Below, piece after piece: positions 9,337-18,790 of a DNA stretch of 64,000 nucleotides. Below the pieces are notes generated by a model, which saw nothing but the letters and a program-made list of their open reading frames with translations, was not told the DNA's origin and made no database searches. Each line of letters starts with the position of its first letter. The stretch's first letter is position 1. A program made the translations under genes and the position numbers. Source of the DNA: Streptococcus marmotae (GTDB lineage: Bacteria; Bacillota; Bacilli; Lactobacillales; Streptococcaceae); assembly GCF_001623565.1 (NCBI RefSeq), contig NZ_CP015196.1, positions 1,054,001 to 1,118,000 on the forward strand. The letters are read 5' to 3'.

Positions 9337-10044
9337 ATGGCAATACGATCAAAAGATGAACTGATAGCCCAGATAAAAGACGGAATCATTGTCTCCTGCC
9401 AAGCCCTTCCGCACGAACCTCTTTATACAGAAGAGGGAGGAGTCATGCCACTGCTCGCAAAAGCAGCAGAAGAAGGAGGCGCAGTTGGTATTCGTGCCAA
9501 TAGCGTACGTGATATTAAGCAGATTCAGCAGGTAACCGATTTACCGATTATCGGTATTATCAAGCGAGACTATCCGCCGCAAGAACCTTTCATCACTGCT
9601 ACGATGAAAGAAGTTGATGAGCTAGCAGTTCTTGGAATTGCGGTGATTGCACTTGATTGTACGAAACGGGAGCGTTACGATGGTTTGACTGTGGCAGAGT
9701 TCATTAGACGGGTCAAGGAAAAATACCCAGCTCAATTATTGATGGCAGATATTAGCACTTATGAAGAAGGCATGGCTGCTGTTGAGGCTGGTGTGGATTT
9801 CGTCGGAACAACCTTGTCAGGCTATACTGCTTATAGTCGACAAGAGGATGGTCCAGACCTTGAATTGATTCAGAAACTCTGCGACGCAGGAGTGGATGTG
9901 ATTGCAGAAGGGAAAATTTATTACCCAGAAGAAGCAAAAATCATTCATGATTTCGGGGTGAGAGGTATTGTAGTTGGGGGCGCAATTACACGTCCAAAGG
10001 AAATTACCAAACGCTTTGTAGCTGCGGTGGTTCCTTCTAAATAA
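9337..10044 (+). CDS. nanE: N-acetylmannosamine-6-phosphate 2-epimerase
   Basis: Converts ManNAc-6-P to GlcNAc-6-P, the last dedicated step of sialic acid breakdown. It is 235 aa, the normal length for this TIM barrel. Typical blocks are [10 protein letters not shown] near residue 50, [10 protein letters not shown], the [11 protein letters not shown] active-site segment, [10 protein letters not shown], and the phosphate-binding end [22 protein letters not shown] lies before the ATG. It is followed by the sat transporter genes. Confidence 0.96.
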   Translation: MAIRSKDELIAQIKDGIIVSCQALPHEPLYTEEGGVMPLLAKAAEEGGAVGIRANSVRDIKQIQQVTDLPIIGIIKRDYPPQEPFITATMKEVDELAVLGIAVIALDCTKRERYDGLTVAEFIRRVKEKYPAQLLMADISTYEEGMAAVEAGVDFVGTTLSGYTAYSRQEDGPDLELIQKLCDAGVDVIAEGKIYYPEEAKIIHDFGVRGIVVGGAITRPKEITKRFVAAVVPSK

Positions 10045-10189
10045 GTTAGGAAGGTTATGGATTAGCTAAGGTATTCATAACTACGATGAAAAAATAAAAA
10101 AGGGAGTTGACAGTATAGGGAGAAAAAACAATAGAGGTAGTTGTCGTATCACTTGTCCATAATAGGACCCAATGAAAAGGAGAAAAAGA

Positions 10190-11515
10190 ATGAAATTCAA
10201 CAAATTAGTTTGTTCATTATTGGCAGGAGCTTCTGTTTTGTCATTAGCAGCATGTGGCAATTCTGGCGGAAGTGCTGATAAGAAAGAAATGTCTGATAGC
10301 TCAGGTAAAACAGAAATCACTTGGTGGGCTTTCCCAGTATTTACGCAAGAAAATGCAAGCGACGCTGTTGGAACATACGAAAAATCAATCATTGAAGCAT
10401 TTGAAAAAGCAAATCCAGATGTGAAAGTAAAATTGGAAACCATCGACTTCAAGTCTGGTCCAGAAAAGATTGTAACAGCTATTGAAGCAGGAACAGCACC
10501 AGATGTACTCTTTGATGCACCAGGACGGATTATCCAATATGGTAAAAATGGTAAATTGGCTGATTTGAATGACCTCTTTACAGATGAGTATGTGAAAGAT
10601 GTTGCCAATGAGAATGTTATCAATGCCAGCAAGGCAGGTGATAAAGCTTACATGTATCCAATCAGTTCAGCACCATTCTATATGGCGATGAACAAGAAAA
10701 TGCTTGAAGATGCGGGTGTTCTTGACCTTGTAAAAGAAGGATGGACAACTGCTGATTTTGAAAAAGTATTGAAAGCATTGAAAGATAAAGGCTATACACC
10801 AGGTTCACTCTTTGCGAATGGTCAAGGGGGAGACCAAGGAACTCGTGCCTTTATCGCTAACCTTTATGGTGGCTCAGTAACAGATGGGGCTGTTACCAAG
10901 TATACAACAGACGATCCAAAATTTGTAAAAGGTCTTGAAATGGCTTCTAGCTGGATTAAAGATGGTCTTCTTTCTAACGGTTCTCAATTTGACGGTGGGG
11001 CAGATATCCAAAACTTTGCAAACGGTCAAACTTCTTACACTATCCTTTGGGCACCATCACAAAATGGTATTCAAGGTAAACTCTTGGAAGCAAGTAAGGT
11101 AGAAGTCGTTGAAGTACCATTCCCATCAGATAGCGGTAAACCTGCTTTGGAATACCTTATCAATGGATTCTGTGTCTTCAACAACAAAGATGACAAGAAA
11201 ATTGAAGCTTCTAAGAAATTCATCCAATTTATCGCTGATGATAAAGAATGGGGTCCAAAAGACGTGAAACGTACAGGAGCATTCCCAGTTCGTACTTCAT
11301 TTGGTAAATTGTATGATGACAAACGCATGGAAACTCTAAGCTCTTGGACTCAATACTACTCACCATACTACAACACAATTGATGGCTTCGCTGAAATGAG
11401 AACACTTTGGTTCCCAATGTTGCAAGCTGTATCAAATGGAGATGAGAAAGCTGATGCTGCTTTGAAGACATTTACTGAAAAAGCAAATGAAACTATTCAA
11501 AAAGCAATGAAATAA
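10190..11515 (+). CDS. satA: Sialic acid ABC transporter lipoprotein (substrate binding)
   Basis: Extracellular receptor for N-acetylneuraminate, family 1 (carbohydrate) binding protein, 441 aa. I chose ATG 10190 over 10172 because AAAAGGAG (10175-10182) overlaps the earlier candidate, and because the product then begins with a classic lipoprotein signal: a K-rich start, a hydrophobic core, and lipobox LAAC with Cys22. The mature protein starts with a G/S linker and ITWWAFPVF. The order nanE-satA-satB-satC followed by nanA, ROK and RpiR genes matches the pneumococcal satABC region, which is the main basis for the name. Confidence 0.9.
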   Translation: MKFNKLVCSLLAGASVLSLAACGNSGGSADKKEMSDSSGKTEITWWAFPVFTQENASDAVGTYEKSIIEAFEKANPDVKVKLETIDFKSGPEKIVTAIEAGTAPDVLFDAPGRIIQYGKNGKLADLNDLFTDEYVKDVANENVINASKAGDKAYMYPISSAPFYMAMNKKMLEDAGVLDLVKEGWTTADFEKVLKALKDKGYTPGSLFANGQGGDQGTRAFIANLYGGSVTDGAVTKYTTDDPKFVKGLEMASSWIKDGLLSNGSQFDGGADIQNFANGQTSYTILWAPSQNGIQGKLLEASKVEVVEVPFPSDSGKPALEYLINGFCVFNNKDDKKIEASKKFIQFIADDKEWGPKDVKRTGAFPVRTSFGKLYDDKRMETLSSWTQYYSPYYNTIDGFAEMRTLWFPMLQAVSNGDEKADAALKTFTEKANETIQKAMK

Positions 11516-11607
11516 TCAAGTAGATGAGGCATACGCCTATCGAGATAATGTTGAAGGATGGGCTAGTTGCTATGGTTAGATAGCATTTGGTTCTTTCTAG
11601 ACAATGT

Positions 11608-11665
11608 ATAATCTTCCCCCTTTTCTCGTCCATTTTCCTTGAATGAAAAAGGGGGATTATTTTTA
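11608..11665 (+). terminator. Attenuator-like terminator between satA and satB
   Basis: The C/T-rich arm 11611-11625 pairs with the A/G-rich arm 11646-11660 (CCCCC with GGGGG at the core) and is followed by TTTT. As in the first ABC operon of this window, it sits right after the binding protein gene and would favour receptor over permease mRNA. Confidence 0.7.
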
Positions 11666-11740
11666 TCAAAGTAAGGCGGAAATACCATGAATATCGGTTT
11701 TTATGCCTTCTCATATCTTACATAAGGAGAGGTGTTTAGT

Positions 11741-12628
11741 GTGAAAGTTAATAAAATAAGAATGAGAGAAACGATTGTTTCCTATGCATTTCTAGCACCG
11801 GTTTTAGTCTTCTTTGCCATATTTGTATTAGCTCCGATGATCATGGGATTTATCACTAGTTTCTTTGATTATTCGATGACGGCTTTTCAATTCGTTGGCT
11901 TGGAGAATTATAAACGGATGTTCCAAGATCCTGTATTTATCAAATCCTTGATCAATACGGTGATTATCGTAATCGGCTCTGTACCAGTTGTTGTATTTTT
12001 CTCTTTGTTTGTGGCATCTCAGACCTACAGTCAAAATGCGATTGCCCGTTCTTTCTACCGTTTTGTCTTCTTCCTACCTGTTGTTACAGGGAGTGTTGCC
12101 GTAACGGTTGTTTGGAAATGGATTTATGACCCACTATCAGGGATTTTAAACTTTGTCCTTAAATCTGGTCACTTTATCGAGCAAAATATTAGCTGGTTAG
12201 GGGATAAACATTGGGCCTTGCTCGCTATCATTGTGATTCTCTTGACAACATCTGTCGGTCAACCGATTATTCTTTATATTGCTGCAATGGGAAATATTGA
12301 CAATTCTCTTGTCGAGGCGGCGCGTGTGGACGGTGCGACAGAATTGCAAGTCTTTTGGAAAATCAAATGGCCAAGTTTATTGCCAACAACACTCTATATT
12401 GCGATTATTACAACGATTAACTCTTTCCAATGTTTCGCGCTCATTCAGCTCTTAACATCTGGAGGACCAAACTACTCAACTAGTACCTTGATGTACTACC
12501 TATACGAAAAAGCCTTCAAGCTCTCTGAATATGGCTATGCAAATACCATGGGTGTCTTCCTTGCGGTCATGATTGCCCTTATCAGCTTTGCCCAATTCAA
12601 GATTCTTGGAAATGATGTGGAATACTAG
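11741..12628 (+). CDS. satB: Sialic acid ABC transporter permease
   Basis: MalF/UgpA-type permease with six predicted helices, 295 aa from the chosen GTG 11741. The GTG at 11732 is rejected because AAGGAGAGG (11724-11732) overlaps it and is correctly spaced for 11741. The EAA loop reads VEAARVDGATELQVFWKIKWP. It pairs with satC; the energy would come from a shared ATPase (MsmK-type) encoded elsewhere, since no ATPase lies in this locus. Confidence 0.92.
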   Translation: MKVNKIRMRETIVSYAFLAPVLVFFAIFVLAPMIMGFITSFFDYSMTAFQFVGLENYKRMFQDPVFIKSLINTVIIVIGSVPVVVFFSLFVASQTYSQNAIARSFYRFVFFLPVVTGSVAVTVVWKWIYDPLSGILNFVLKSGHFIEQNISWLGDKHWALLAIIVILLTTSVGQPIILYIAAMGNIDNSLVEAARVDGATELQVFWKIKWPSLLPTTLYIAIITTINSFQCFALIQLLTSGGPNYSTSTLMYYLYEKAFKLSEYGYANTMGVFLAVMIALISFAQFKILGNDVEY

Positions 12629-12638
12629 GAGGACAAGC

Positions 12639-13469
12639 ATGAAAAAGAAAAAATTAACTCCATTTACAGTGATTTCAACAATCATTTTGCTTTTGTTGAC
12701 GGTACTCTTTATTTTCCCATTTTACTGGATTTTGACAGGGGCCTTTAAATCTCAACCAGATACAATTGTGATCCCACCTCAGTGGTGGCCAAAAATGCCA
12801 ACCATGGAAAACTTTGAGCGGTTGGTTGTGCAAAATCCTGCCCTTCAATGGATGTGGAATAGTGTCTTCATTTCGCTAGCAACCATGCTTTTAGTGTGTC
12901 TTACCTCTTCTCTAGCAGGCTATGTTCTTGCTAAGAAACGCTTCTATGGTCAACGGATTCTCTTTGCGATTTTCATTGCCGCTATGGCCCTTCCAAAACA
13001 AGTTGTCTTGGTACCACTTGTACGGATTGTCAATTTCTTGGGAATTCACGATACACTTGCTGCAGTTATTTTACCGCTTGTTGGCTGGCCATTTGGGGTG
13101 TTCCTCATGAAACAATTCAGTGAAAACATTCCAACAGAATTGCTGGAATCAGCCAAGATTGACGGTTGTGGCGAAGTTCGGACCTTCTGGGATGTAGCCT
13201 TCCCAATCGTTAAACCAGGGTTTGCAGCTCTTGCGATTTTCACCTTTATCAATTCTTGGAATGACTATTTTATGCAGTTGGTTATGTTGACATCCCGTCA
13301 AAACTTGACCATCTCACTAGGGGTTGCAACCATGCAGGCCGAAATGGCAACTGACTACGGACTTATCATGGCCGGAGCAGCCATGGCAGCCGTCCCAATC
13401 GTAGCCGTCTTCCTCATGTTCCAAAAATCATTCACACAAGGAATTACCATGGGAGCTGTGAAAGGTTGA
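12639..13469 (+). CDS. satC: Sialic acid ABC transporter permease
   Basis: MalG-type permease, 276 aa, with six helices. The EAA loop (LESAKIDGCGEVRTFWDVAFP) is typical. The start is ATG 12639 with AGGAGGA at 12627-12633, which overlaps the satB stop; an earlier in-frame start at 12573 would lie inside satB and is rejected. No ATPase gene follows, as is usual for carbohydrate importers that share MsmK. Confidence 0.92.
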   Translation: MKKKKLTPFTVISTIILLLLTVLFIFPFYWILTGAFKSQPDTIVIPPQWWPKMPTMENFERLVVQNPALQWMWNSVFISLATMLLVCLTSSLAGYVLAKKRFYGQRILFAIFIAAMALPKQVVLVPLVRIVNFLGIHDTLAAVILPLVGWPFGVFLMKQFSENIPTELLESAKIDGCGEVRTFWDVAFPIVKPGFAALAIFTFINSWNDYFMQLVMLTSRQNLTISLGVATMQAEMATDYGLIMAGAAMAAVPIVAVFLMFQKSFTQGITMGAVKG

Positions 13470-13745
13470 AACAATCCAGTGGATAGTTTCAAGTTGGAAA
13501 TAGGCAAAACGCAGTTTTGCTTTCCACACAGTGCAGTGCACCATTCTAAGTTGGAAATTCGACAAAACCCTGTTTTGCTTTCCTCTCAGGCTAGGAGCTA
13601 TTTTAGGTTGGAAATTCGGTAAAACGCAGTTTTGCTTTCCACACAGTGCAGTGCACCATTCTAAGTTGGAAATAGGCAAAGCGAAGCTTTGTGTTCAGCT
13701 TCGTCCAGTGGATTTTCAATCGGTGGGTGTTGCAAAGTAGAGTTT
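13465..13745. repeat. Tandem stem-loop repeat array (period 57-58 bp)
   Basis: Four units begin with GTTGGAAAT at 13493, 13550, 13607 and 13665, a period of 57-58 bp. Units 1 and 3 are nearly identical. Each unit carries a short dyad such as GCAAAACGCAGTTTTGC, and two carry a second dyad around GTGCAGTGCACC. A further hairpin (GAAAC/GTTTC) precedes the array directly after satC. No convincing gene is present; open frames here are repeat-derived. The same module recurs at 34996-35180 and 51461-51520. Confidence 0.8.
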
Positions 13746-13854
13746 TCACTGTTTGCTCGGTGGGGTTTATCACCCTAAGCCAGCAATAAAAACGAGCCCT
13801 GTTTCCAACACTCCCAAATTTATTTCAAGGAATTGTAGAAAATGAGGAAATCGG

Positions 13855-14307
13855 ATGATTTTTGATCAATTACAACAAATAGGTCGTTATCGTGGTTTGC
13901 ATCCCCATCTGGATCAAGCGATTGATTATTTGTTAACACATGATATGGCGAGTTTTGCTTTAGGGCGCTATGCCATCAATGAAGACAAGGTGTTCTTCTT
14001 TATACAGGATAATCAGCTTAATCAAGAGCTAGATGATTGTTTTGAATACCATGAACGTTTTGCAGATTTCCACTTTTTACTAGAAGGTCGAGAATTGATG
14101 CATTACGGTCAGCAGGTGAAAGAAGTTATCAAGGATTACGAAGAAGAGAGCGATATTGGCTTTGTTTCTTGTAACCTAGCGACTCCTCTTCATCTGACAG
14201 AAGAGAATATTGCCATTTTCCTACCAAATGAGCCGCACCAGCCTAATCTGTATGATCGGGCAGGTGAACGAGTTAAAAAGTGCGTAGTGAAAGTGCTTAT
14301 TGACTAA
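13855..14307 (+). CDS. nanQ: YhcH/YjgK/YiaL family protein, probable sialic acid anomerase (NanQ type)
   Basis: Cupin-like DUF386 family, 150 aa, the usual length. Conserved blocks include FEYHERFADFHFLLEGRE and FLPNEPHQPNL, with the family's metal-binding His and Glu residues. Members linked to sialic acid loci speed the opening of sialic acid rings to feed the lyase. The family is firm; the exact activity is inferred from the locus. It follows the repeat array, so it may be transcribed by read-through from satC or from a promoter I cannot place. Confidence 0.82.
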   Translation: MIFDQLQQIGRYRGLHPHLDQAIDYLLTHDMASFALGRYAINEDKVFFFIQDNQLNQELDDCFEYHERFADFHFLLEGRELMHYGQQVKEVIKDYEEESDIGFVSCNLATPLHLTEENIAIFLPNEPHQPNLYDRAGERVKKCVVKVLID

Positions 14308-14323
14308 AAGAGGGAGACGAGAA

Positions 14324-14980
14324 ATGAGAAATAGGAGTACCCAGTTGTTATCATCTATTTTTAATACCGATAATTGGCTGATGAGAGTCTGTGAAAAAAT
14401 CTTGGATTTGGTCACACTCAATCTCTTGTTTCTGATTTCTTGTTTACCGATTGTGACGATTGGCATTGCTAAAATTAGCCTGTATCGAAGCTTGCAAGAA
14501 GTGCGAGAAAGTCGAGGGGTTCGAGTGATTCGCCTCTATATCCATAGCTTTAAAGCAGAATGGAAGCACGGTCTGGCTTTAGGGGGAATCGAGATTTTGG
14601 TCAGTATCATTTGCTTGATGAACTTCCTACTTTTTAGAGGTCAGACAGCGATGGTATTTCAAGGAATGAAAATGCTGGCGTTTGGGATTTTTTTCCTGAT
14701 GATCATGGTGATGCTCTATGCCTATCCTTTGGCGGCACGCTTTGAACAAAGCTTGCAAGAACTCTTGCAAACCGCCTTCGTGCTGGCAGGTCTGCATTTC
14801 CTGTGGACTTTTGGGATGTTAGGTTTTGTTGCCTTGCTTGCCTTTTTGCTCATAGGTTCAAGCTGGACCATTGTCTTTGGCGGCATGTTCTTTTTGTTAG
14901 CAGGATTTTCAAGTTTAGTTTATCTACAACTTGGAATTCTGGAGCCGATTTTTAGAAAATATGACAATTCCCCTCAATAA
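14324..14980 (+). CDS. YesL-family (DUF624) membrane protein
   Basis: 218 aa from ATG 14324, preceded by AGAGGGAGA. Four to five hydrophobic segments are seen (about residues 25-45, 70-95, 100-130, 150-175, 180-205). The N-terminal NLLFLISCLPIVTIG block is the hallmark of DUF624, found beside carbohydrate ABC importers in Firmicutes. Its biochemical role is unknown; here it probably assists sialic acid uptake. It sits 16 bp after the preceding gene. Confidence 0.8.
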   Translation: MRNRSTQLLSSIFNTDNWLMRVCEKILDLVTLNLLFLISCLPIVTIGIAKISLYRSLQEVRESRGVRVIRLYIHSFKAEWKHGLALGGIEILVSIICLMNFLLFRGQTAMVFQGMKMLAFGIFFLMIMVMLYAYPLAARFEQSLQELLQTAFVLAGLHFLWTFGMLGFVALLAFLLIGSSWTIVFGGMFFLLAGFSSLVYLQLGILEPIFRKYDNSPQ

Positions 14981-15091
14981 GGGAATTACGAATACCAATT
15001 AGATGAAAAATTCCTTCGCAAGATGGGTCAGATGAGGTTTTCATAACCCAGAAAAGACCCTCTCTTGGGTTGGACTTTTACGTAATAGAAA

Positions 15092-15122
15092 GACAAAGAA
15101 AGCAAATGCTCTTTCTTTTGTA
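15092..15122 (+). terminator. Imperfect terminator-like hairpin before nanA
   Basis: AAAGAAAG and CTTTCTTT arms with a bulge are followed by TTTTG. It may attenuate read-through into nanA. Confidence 0.35.
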
Positions 15123-15135
15123 GTGGAGAAAACAA

Positions 15136-16059
15136 ATGAAAAATTTAGAAAAATACCATGGAATTATCCCTGCATTTTATGCATGTTATGATGAAAATGG
15201 GGAGATTAGCCGAGAAGGCGTTCGTAGCCTAGCAGAATACTTTATCGAAAAAGGCGTGCAAGGCTTGTATGTCAATGGTTCTTCTGGCGAATGTATCTAC
15301 CAAAGTGTGGCCGACCGTAAAGTCGTGTTAGAAGAAGTCATGGCTGTTGCCAAAGGGAAATTAACCATTATTGCCCATGTTGCTTGCAATAATACAAAAG
15401 ATAGCGTCGAATTGGCACGTCATGCAGAAAGTCTTGGAGTGGATGCGATTGCGGCAATTCCACCGATTTATTTCCGCTTGCCAGAATACTCTGTTGCCCA
15501 ATACTGGAATGACATGAGTGCAGCAGCTCCAAATACGGATTTTGTGATTTACAATATTCCTCAGTTGGCAGGTGTAGCTCTCACTCCTAGTCTTTACAAA
15601 GAAATGCTCAAAAATGAACGGGTTATCGGGGTGAAAAATTCTTCTATGCCAGTTCAGGATATCCAAACCTTTGCTAGTCTTGGTGGCGATGACCATGTAG
15701 TCTTTAATGGTCCAGATGAGCAATTCCTAGGCGGTCGTCTCATGGGTGCTGCTGCCGGTATCGGAGGAACTTACGGTGCCATGCCAGAACTCTTCTTGAA
15801 ACTCAACCAATTGATTGCAGACAAGGATTTGGAAACAGCTAAAGAATTGCAATTTGCGATTAACGATATTATCAAGCATTTAGTAGCTGCACATGGCAAT
15901 ATGTATGCGGTGATCAAAGAAGTATTGCGTATCAACGAAGGATTAAATCTAGGAAGCGTACGTGCACCTTTAACTCCAGTATGTGAGTCTGATAAAGCCG
16001 TTGTCGAAGGAGCTGCCCGCTTAATTCGTGAAACCAAAGAGCGTTTCTTGGGAGTGTAA
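15136..16059 (+). CDS. nanA: N-acetylneuraminate lyase
   Basis: Cleaves N-acetylneuraminate to pyruvate and ManNAc in the cytoplasm. It is a DHDPS/NAL-family TIM barrel of 307 aa. The Schiff-base Lys167 is in GVKNSS and Tyr139 in IYNIPQ, close to the known E. coli lyase positions (165 and 137). The carboxylate loop NGSSGE is present near residues 48-53. It is the cytosolic lyase, not the pneumococcal surface sialidase that bears the same symbol. Confidence 0.94.
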   Translation: MKNLEKYHGIIPAFYACYDENGEISREGVRSLAEYFIEKGVQGLYVNGSSGECIYQSVADRKVVLEEVMAVAKGKLTIIAHVACNNTKDSVELARHAESLGVDAIAAIPPIYFRLPEYSVAQYWNDMSAAAPNTDFVIYNIPQLAGVALTPSLYKEMLKNERVIGVKNSSMPVQDIQTFASLGGDDHVVFNGPDEQFLGGRLMGAAAGIGGTYGAMPELFLKLNQLIADKDLETAKELQFAINDIIKHLVAAHGNMYAVIKEVLRINEGLNLGSVRAPLTPVCESDKAVVEGAARLIRETKERFLGV

Positions 16060-16201
16060 TCAACAGCACGATTTCAACGAATGCGATGTTGGTGTCTCCT
16101 GCATAGTTGGGTGGGGTGCGAACGGTGAGTAGTACCCGTTCAACTACGGTGTCTGTTACACTAAGCTCGTTTTACTAGAGGAAGAGGAGAAGAGGTGACT
16201 C

Positions 16202-17095
16202 ATGAAAAAATATGTTGCCATTGATATTGGTGGGACTAGTATCAAGTACGGTTTGATTGATGAGGAAGCTCATTTGTTGGTCAGCCAAGAAATGCCGACA
16301 GAGGCTCATAAAGGCGGTCCAGAGATTTTGAAAAAGGTGGCGACGATTGTCTCGACTTACTTGGAAGAAGTTAGTTTGTCTGGCATTTGCATTTCCTCAG
16401 CGGGGATGGTCGATCCAGATAAGGGAGAGATTTTCTACGCTGGACCACAAATTCCAAACTATGCTGGTACGCAGTTTAAAAAAGATTTAGAAGCCCAGTT
16501 TGGCATTCCATGTGAGATTGAAAATGATGTTAATTGCGCAGGGCTTGCTGAGGTTGTCTCAGGAAGTGGGAAAGGAGCAAAGGTAGCTGTTTGCTTGACA
16601 GTCGGTACAGGTATTGGGGGCTGTCTCTTGATTGACTCCCATGTTTTCCACGGTTTTAGCAATTCGGCCTGTGAAGTGGGCTATCTTCACTTACCAGACG
16701 GCGATTTTCAAGATTTGGCGTCAACAACTGCCTTGGTTCGCTATGTGGCAGAAGCCCATGGTGACGATGTCAAAGATTGGAATGGACGGCGGATTTTCCA
16801 AGAAATTCAAAAAGGCAATCCGCTCTGCGTGCAGGGAGTGGATCGTATGGTGCATTATTTGGCAAAAGGAATTGCCAATATCTGCTATGTGGCTAATCCA
16901 GAAGTGGTGATTTTAGGCGGTGGCATCATGGGGCAAGAAGCGATTTTAAAACCAAAAATCGAAGCGGCTGTGAAAGCCAATCTTGTATCCAGTATCGCCG
17001 AAAAAACCAAGATTGTTTTTGCCCAACACCAAAATACAGCAGGTATGTTTGGAGCTTACTATCATTTCAAACAAAAACAGGCTAGTCGTCCGTAA
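16202..17095 (+). CDS. nanK: ROK-family sugar kinase, probable N-acetylmannosamine kinase
   Basis: Expected to phosphorylate ManNAc to ManNAc-6-P, feeding nanE. It is 297 aa. ATP-binding motif IDIGGTSIKYG lies at residues 6-16, ENDVNCAG supplies the catalytic Asp, and TVGTGIGG is the second phosphate loop. The usual ROK zinc motif (CxCGxxGCxE) is absent: after EVGYLHL the sequence goes straight to DFQDLAS. Locus context supports the substrate; sequence alone only gives the ROK family. GAGGAGAAGAGG supports the ATG. Confidence 0.85.
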   Translation: MKKYVAIDIGGTSIKYGLIDEEAHLLVSQEMPTEAHKGGPEILKKVATIVSTYLEEVSLSGICISSAGMVDPDKGEIFYAGPQIPNYAGTQFKKDLEAQFGIPCEIENDVNCAGLAEVVSGSGKGAKVAVCLTVGTGIGGCLLIDSHVFHGFSNSACEVGYLHLPDGDFQDLASTTALVRYVAEAHGDDVKDWNGRRIFQEIQKGNPLCVQGVDRMVHYLAKGIANICYVANPEVVILGGGIMGQEAILKPKIEAAVKANLVSSIAEKTKIVFAQHQNTAGMFGAYYHFKQKQASRP

Positions 17096-17119
17096 GAAAT
17101 AGAATGAGGAGAAAGGGAT

Positions 17120-17968
17120 ATGGTGTCATTAGAGAAAAATGTGCTTCCGATGATTGAAGCAGCTTATAGCGATTTCACACATATCGAACGGAAGATTGCG
17201 GATTATTTTCTTTCAGATGCTGCAGAAAATGATCACTTGTCCGCAAAAGCTGTTTCTGAAAGGCTATATGTTTCTTTGCCCTCATTGACGCGTTTTGCTC
17301 AAAAATGTGGTTTTTCCGGCTATCGACAGTTTGTCTATGCCTTTCGAGAAGTCAATCTGACGACTGAACCTAGCCATGTGAACCGTGATCTTACTAGACA
17401 TGTTCTGTCTGACTATGGCGAATTATTGAATAAGACCTACTCGCTCATTGATGAAGAGCAGTTTGTCCGAGTAGGACACTTGCTAAACAATGCTAAGCGT
17501 GTCTATATCTATGGACAAGGTAGCTCGGGACTAGTCGCACGGGAAATTGAATTTCGTTTCATGCGGTTAGGAATGGCCTGTAAGGCTGTTACAGATGACC
17601 ATATGATTCGGATGAATCGTGTCACCTTAAATGATGAGTGCTTAGTTATTGGAATATCTGTGTCAGGTGAGTCAACGAGCATTATCAATGCTGTTCGGGA
17701 TGCACGAGAAGTTGGTGCGAGTACGGTTTTGCTGACCTCGAAGAATCGTCAAGAATTGCGGGATAGTTGCGATGAATTGGTACTTGTGGCTATTAAGAAA
17801 AATCTTGCTCAGGGGAACATCATTTCACCCCAGTTCCCTGTTCTAGTTGTGATTGACATTTTTTATGCCTACTATATTGATTTAGACCGAGATGCTCGGA
17901 ATGAATTATTTACCAATACGCTTTCAGCCTTACAAGTGAAGGAAGAAGTAGACGAAAATGAGATGTAG
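17120..17968 (+). CDS. nanR: RpiR-family regulator of the sialic acid locus
   Basis: 282 aa: an N-terminal helix-turn-helix domain (about 1-75, with the SAKAVSERLYVSLPSLTRFAQ recognition region) and a C-terminal SIS sugar-phosphate-binding domain (about 125-260, with YIYGQGSSG). RpiR proteins sense phosphosugars; ManNAc-6-P or GlcNAc-6-P would fit. It is the last gene of the nan cluster, 25 bp after the kinase gene, and its terminator overlaps its stop codon. I could not identify its operator with confidence. Confidence 0.88.
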   Translation: MVSLEKNVLPMIEAAYSDFTHIERKIADYFLSDAAENDHLSAKAVSERLYVSLPSLTRFAQKCGFSGYRQFVYAFREVNLTTEPSHVNRDLTRHVLSDYGELLNKTYSLIDEEQFVRVGHLLNNAKRVYIYGQGSSGLVAREIEFRFMRLGMACKAVTDDHMIRMNRVTLNDECLVIGISVSGESTSIINAVRDAREVGASTVLLTSKNRQELRDSCDELVLVAIKKNLAQGNIISPQFPVLVVIDIFYAYYIDLDRDARNELFTNTLSALQVKEEVDENEM

Positions 17969-17990
17969 AGTGCTTCTACTCTCATTTTTT
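17955..17990 (+). terminator. Terminator overlapping the end of the RpiR gene
   Basis: AATGAGA with TCTCATT and inner GTAG/CTAC arms form a long stem with one bulge, followed by TTTTTT. The stop codon lies inside the stem. Confidence 0.85.
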
Positions 17991-17994
17991 GTGC

Positions 17995-18019
17995 TATAAT
18001 AATAAGAAAGCGATTACAA
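17995..18019 (+). promoter_or_regulatory. -10 element and cre-like site for the HAD gene
   Basis: TATAAT at 17995-18000 is followed by 18004-18019, which fits the cre consensus at all but one position (core GAAAGCGATTACA). The cre would block elongation or initiation, so this HAD phosphatase gene is probably catabolite repressed. Confidence 0.65.
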
Positions 18020-18032
18020 GAAGAGGAATAGC

Positions 18033-18695
18033 ATGATAGAAGCGATTATATTTGATATGGACGGGGTGATTGTTGATACAGAGTATCTAGATTTTCAAGT
18101 TCAAAAGGATTTTGTACGTAGTATTGGTAAGGAAGGGTGTGCCGAAAAGGAGCAAGAATTTCAGAAGTTAATTGGGCGTTCTTATGCTTATTTAGCACAA
18201 GCGATTAAGGATCTATCTGGTAGCAGCCTTTCGTTAGCTGAGATTAGTGAACAGCTAGAAGAATATGCGAAAGAGCGGTATCAAGATATCGATTATCTAT
18301 CCTTGTTTCGGACAGATATGATTGATATTTTGGATTATGCCAAAGAAAAAGGTATCAAACTAGCTGTTGCCTCATCCTCACGAAAGAACCACATCGAGGA
18401 AGTTTTAGAGAGTTGTGGTATCTTGTCTTATTTTGATACCGTGGTCAGTGGTGAAGCATTTACGGAAAGCAAGCCTAATCCAGCCATTTATTTGGCGACT
18501 TTGACAAAATTAGGGGTAGATGCCCAACATGCCATCGCAATCGAGGATTCTGCGTATGGTATTGCAGCTGCTAAGGCGGCAGGTGTACGGGTGATTGCCT
18601 ATCAAGAAACAAGAATGCCGATTGATCAAAGGCAGGCAGATTTTCTTTGTCAAGACATGGCTACTATTTTTGAGTTGATTCAATCTCTCGTTTAG
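18033..18695 (+). CDS. HAD-superfamily hydrolase, beta-phosphoglucomutase/phosphatase type
   Basis: 220 aa. Motif I FDMDGVIVDTE has the nucleophile Asp near residue 8, an alpha-helical cap follows (about 15-85), motif II is VASSS, the motif III Lys lies in SKPNP, and motif IV is IEDSAYG. Proteins of this type are sugar-phosphate phosphatases or phosphoglucomutases. With the cre-like site and its place just after the nan cluster, a sugar-phosphate role is likely but the substrate is unknown. Confidence 0.85.
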   Translation: MIEAIIFDMDGVIVDTEYLDFQVQKDFVRSIGKEGCAEKEQEFQKLIGRSYAYLAQAIKDLSGSSLSLAEISEQLEEYAKERYQDIDYLSLFRTDMIDILDYAKEKGIKLAVASSSRKNHIEEVLESCGILSYFDTVVSGEAFTESKPNPAIYLATLTKLGVDAQHAIAIEDSAYGIAAAKAAGVRVIAYQETRMPIDQRQADFLCQDMATIFELIQSLV

Positions 18696-18790
18696 CCACT
18701 TTTGTTCAGTAGACGCAAAGAGTCCGATATGATATACTAGGGCTGATTCATCAAATTCTGATAGAGAATGTATGAAATGGAGAAAATAGT

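Noticed and set aside
13428..13740. Open frames of 69 and 83 codons on both strands
   Set aside because: They are products of the 57-bp tandem repeat (repeating peptide blocks) and not genes.
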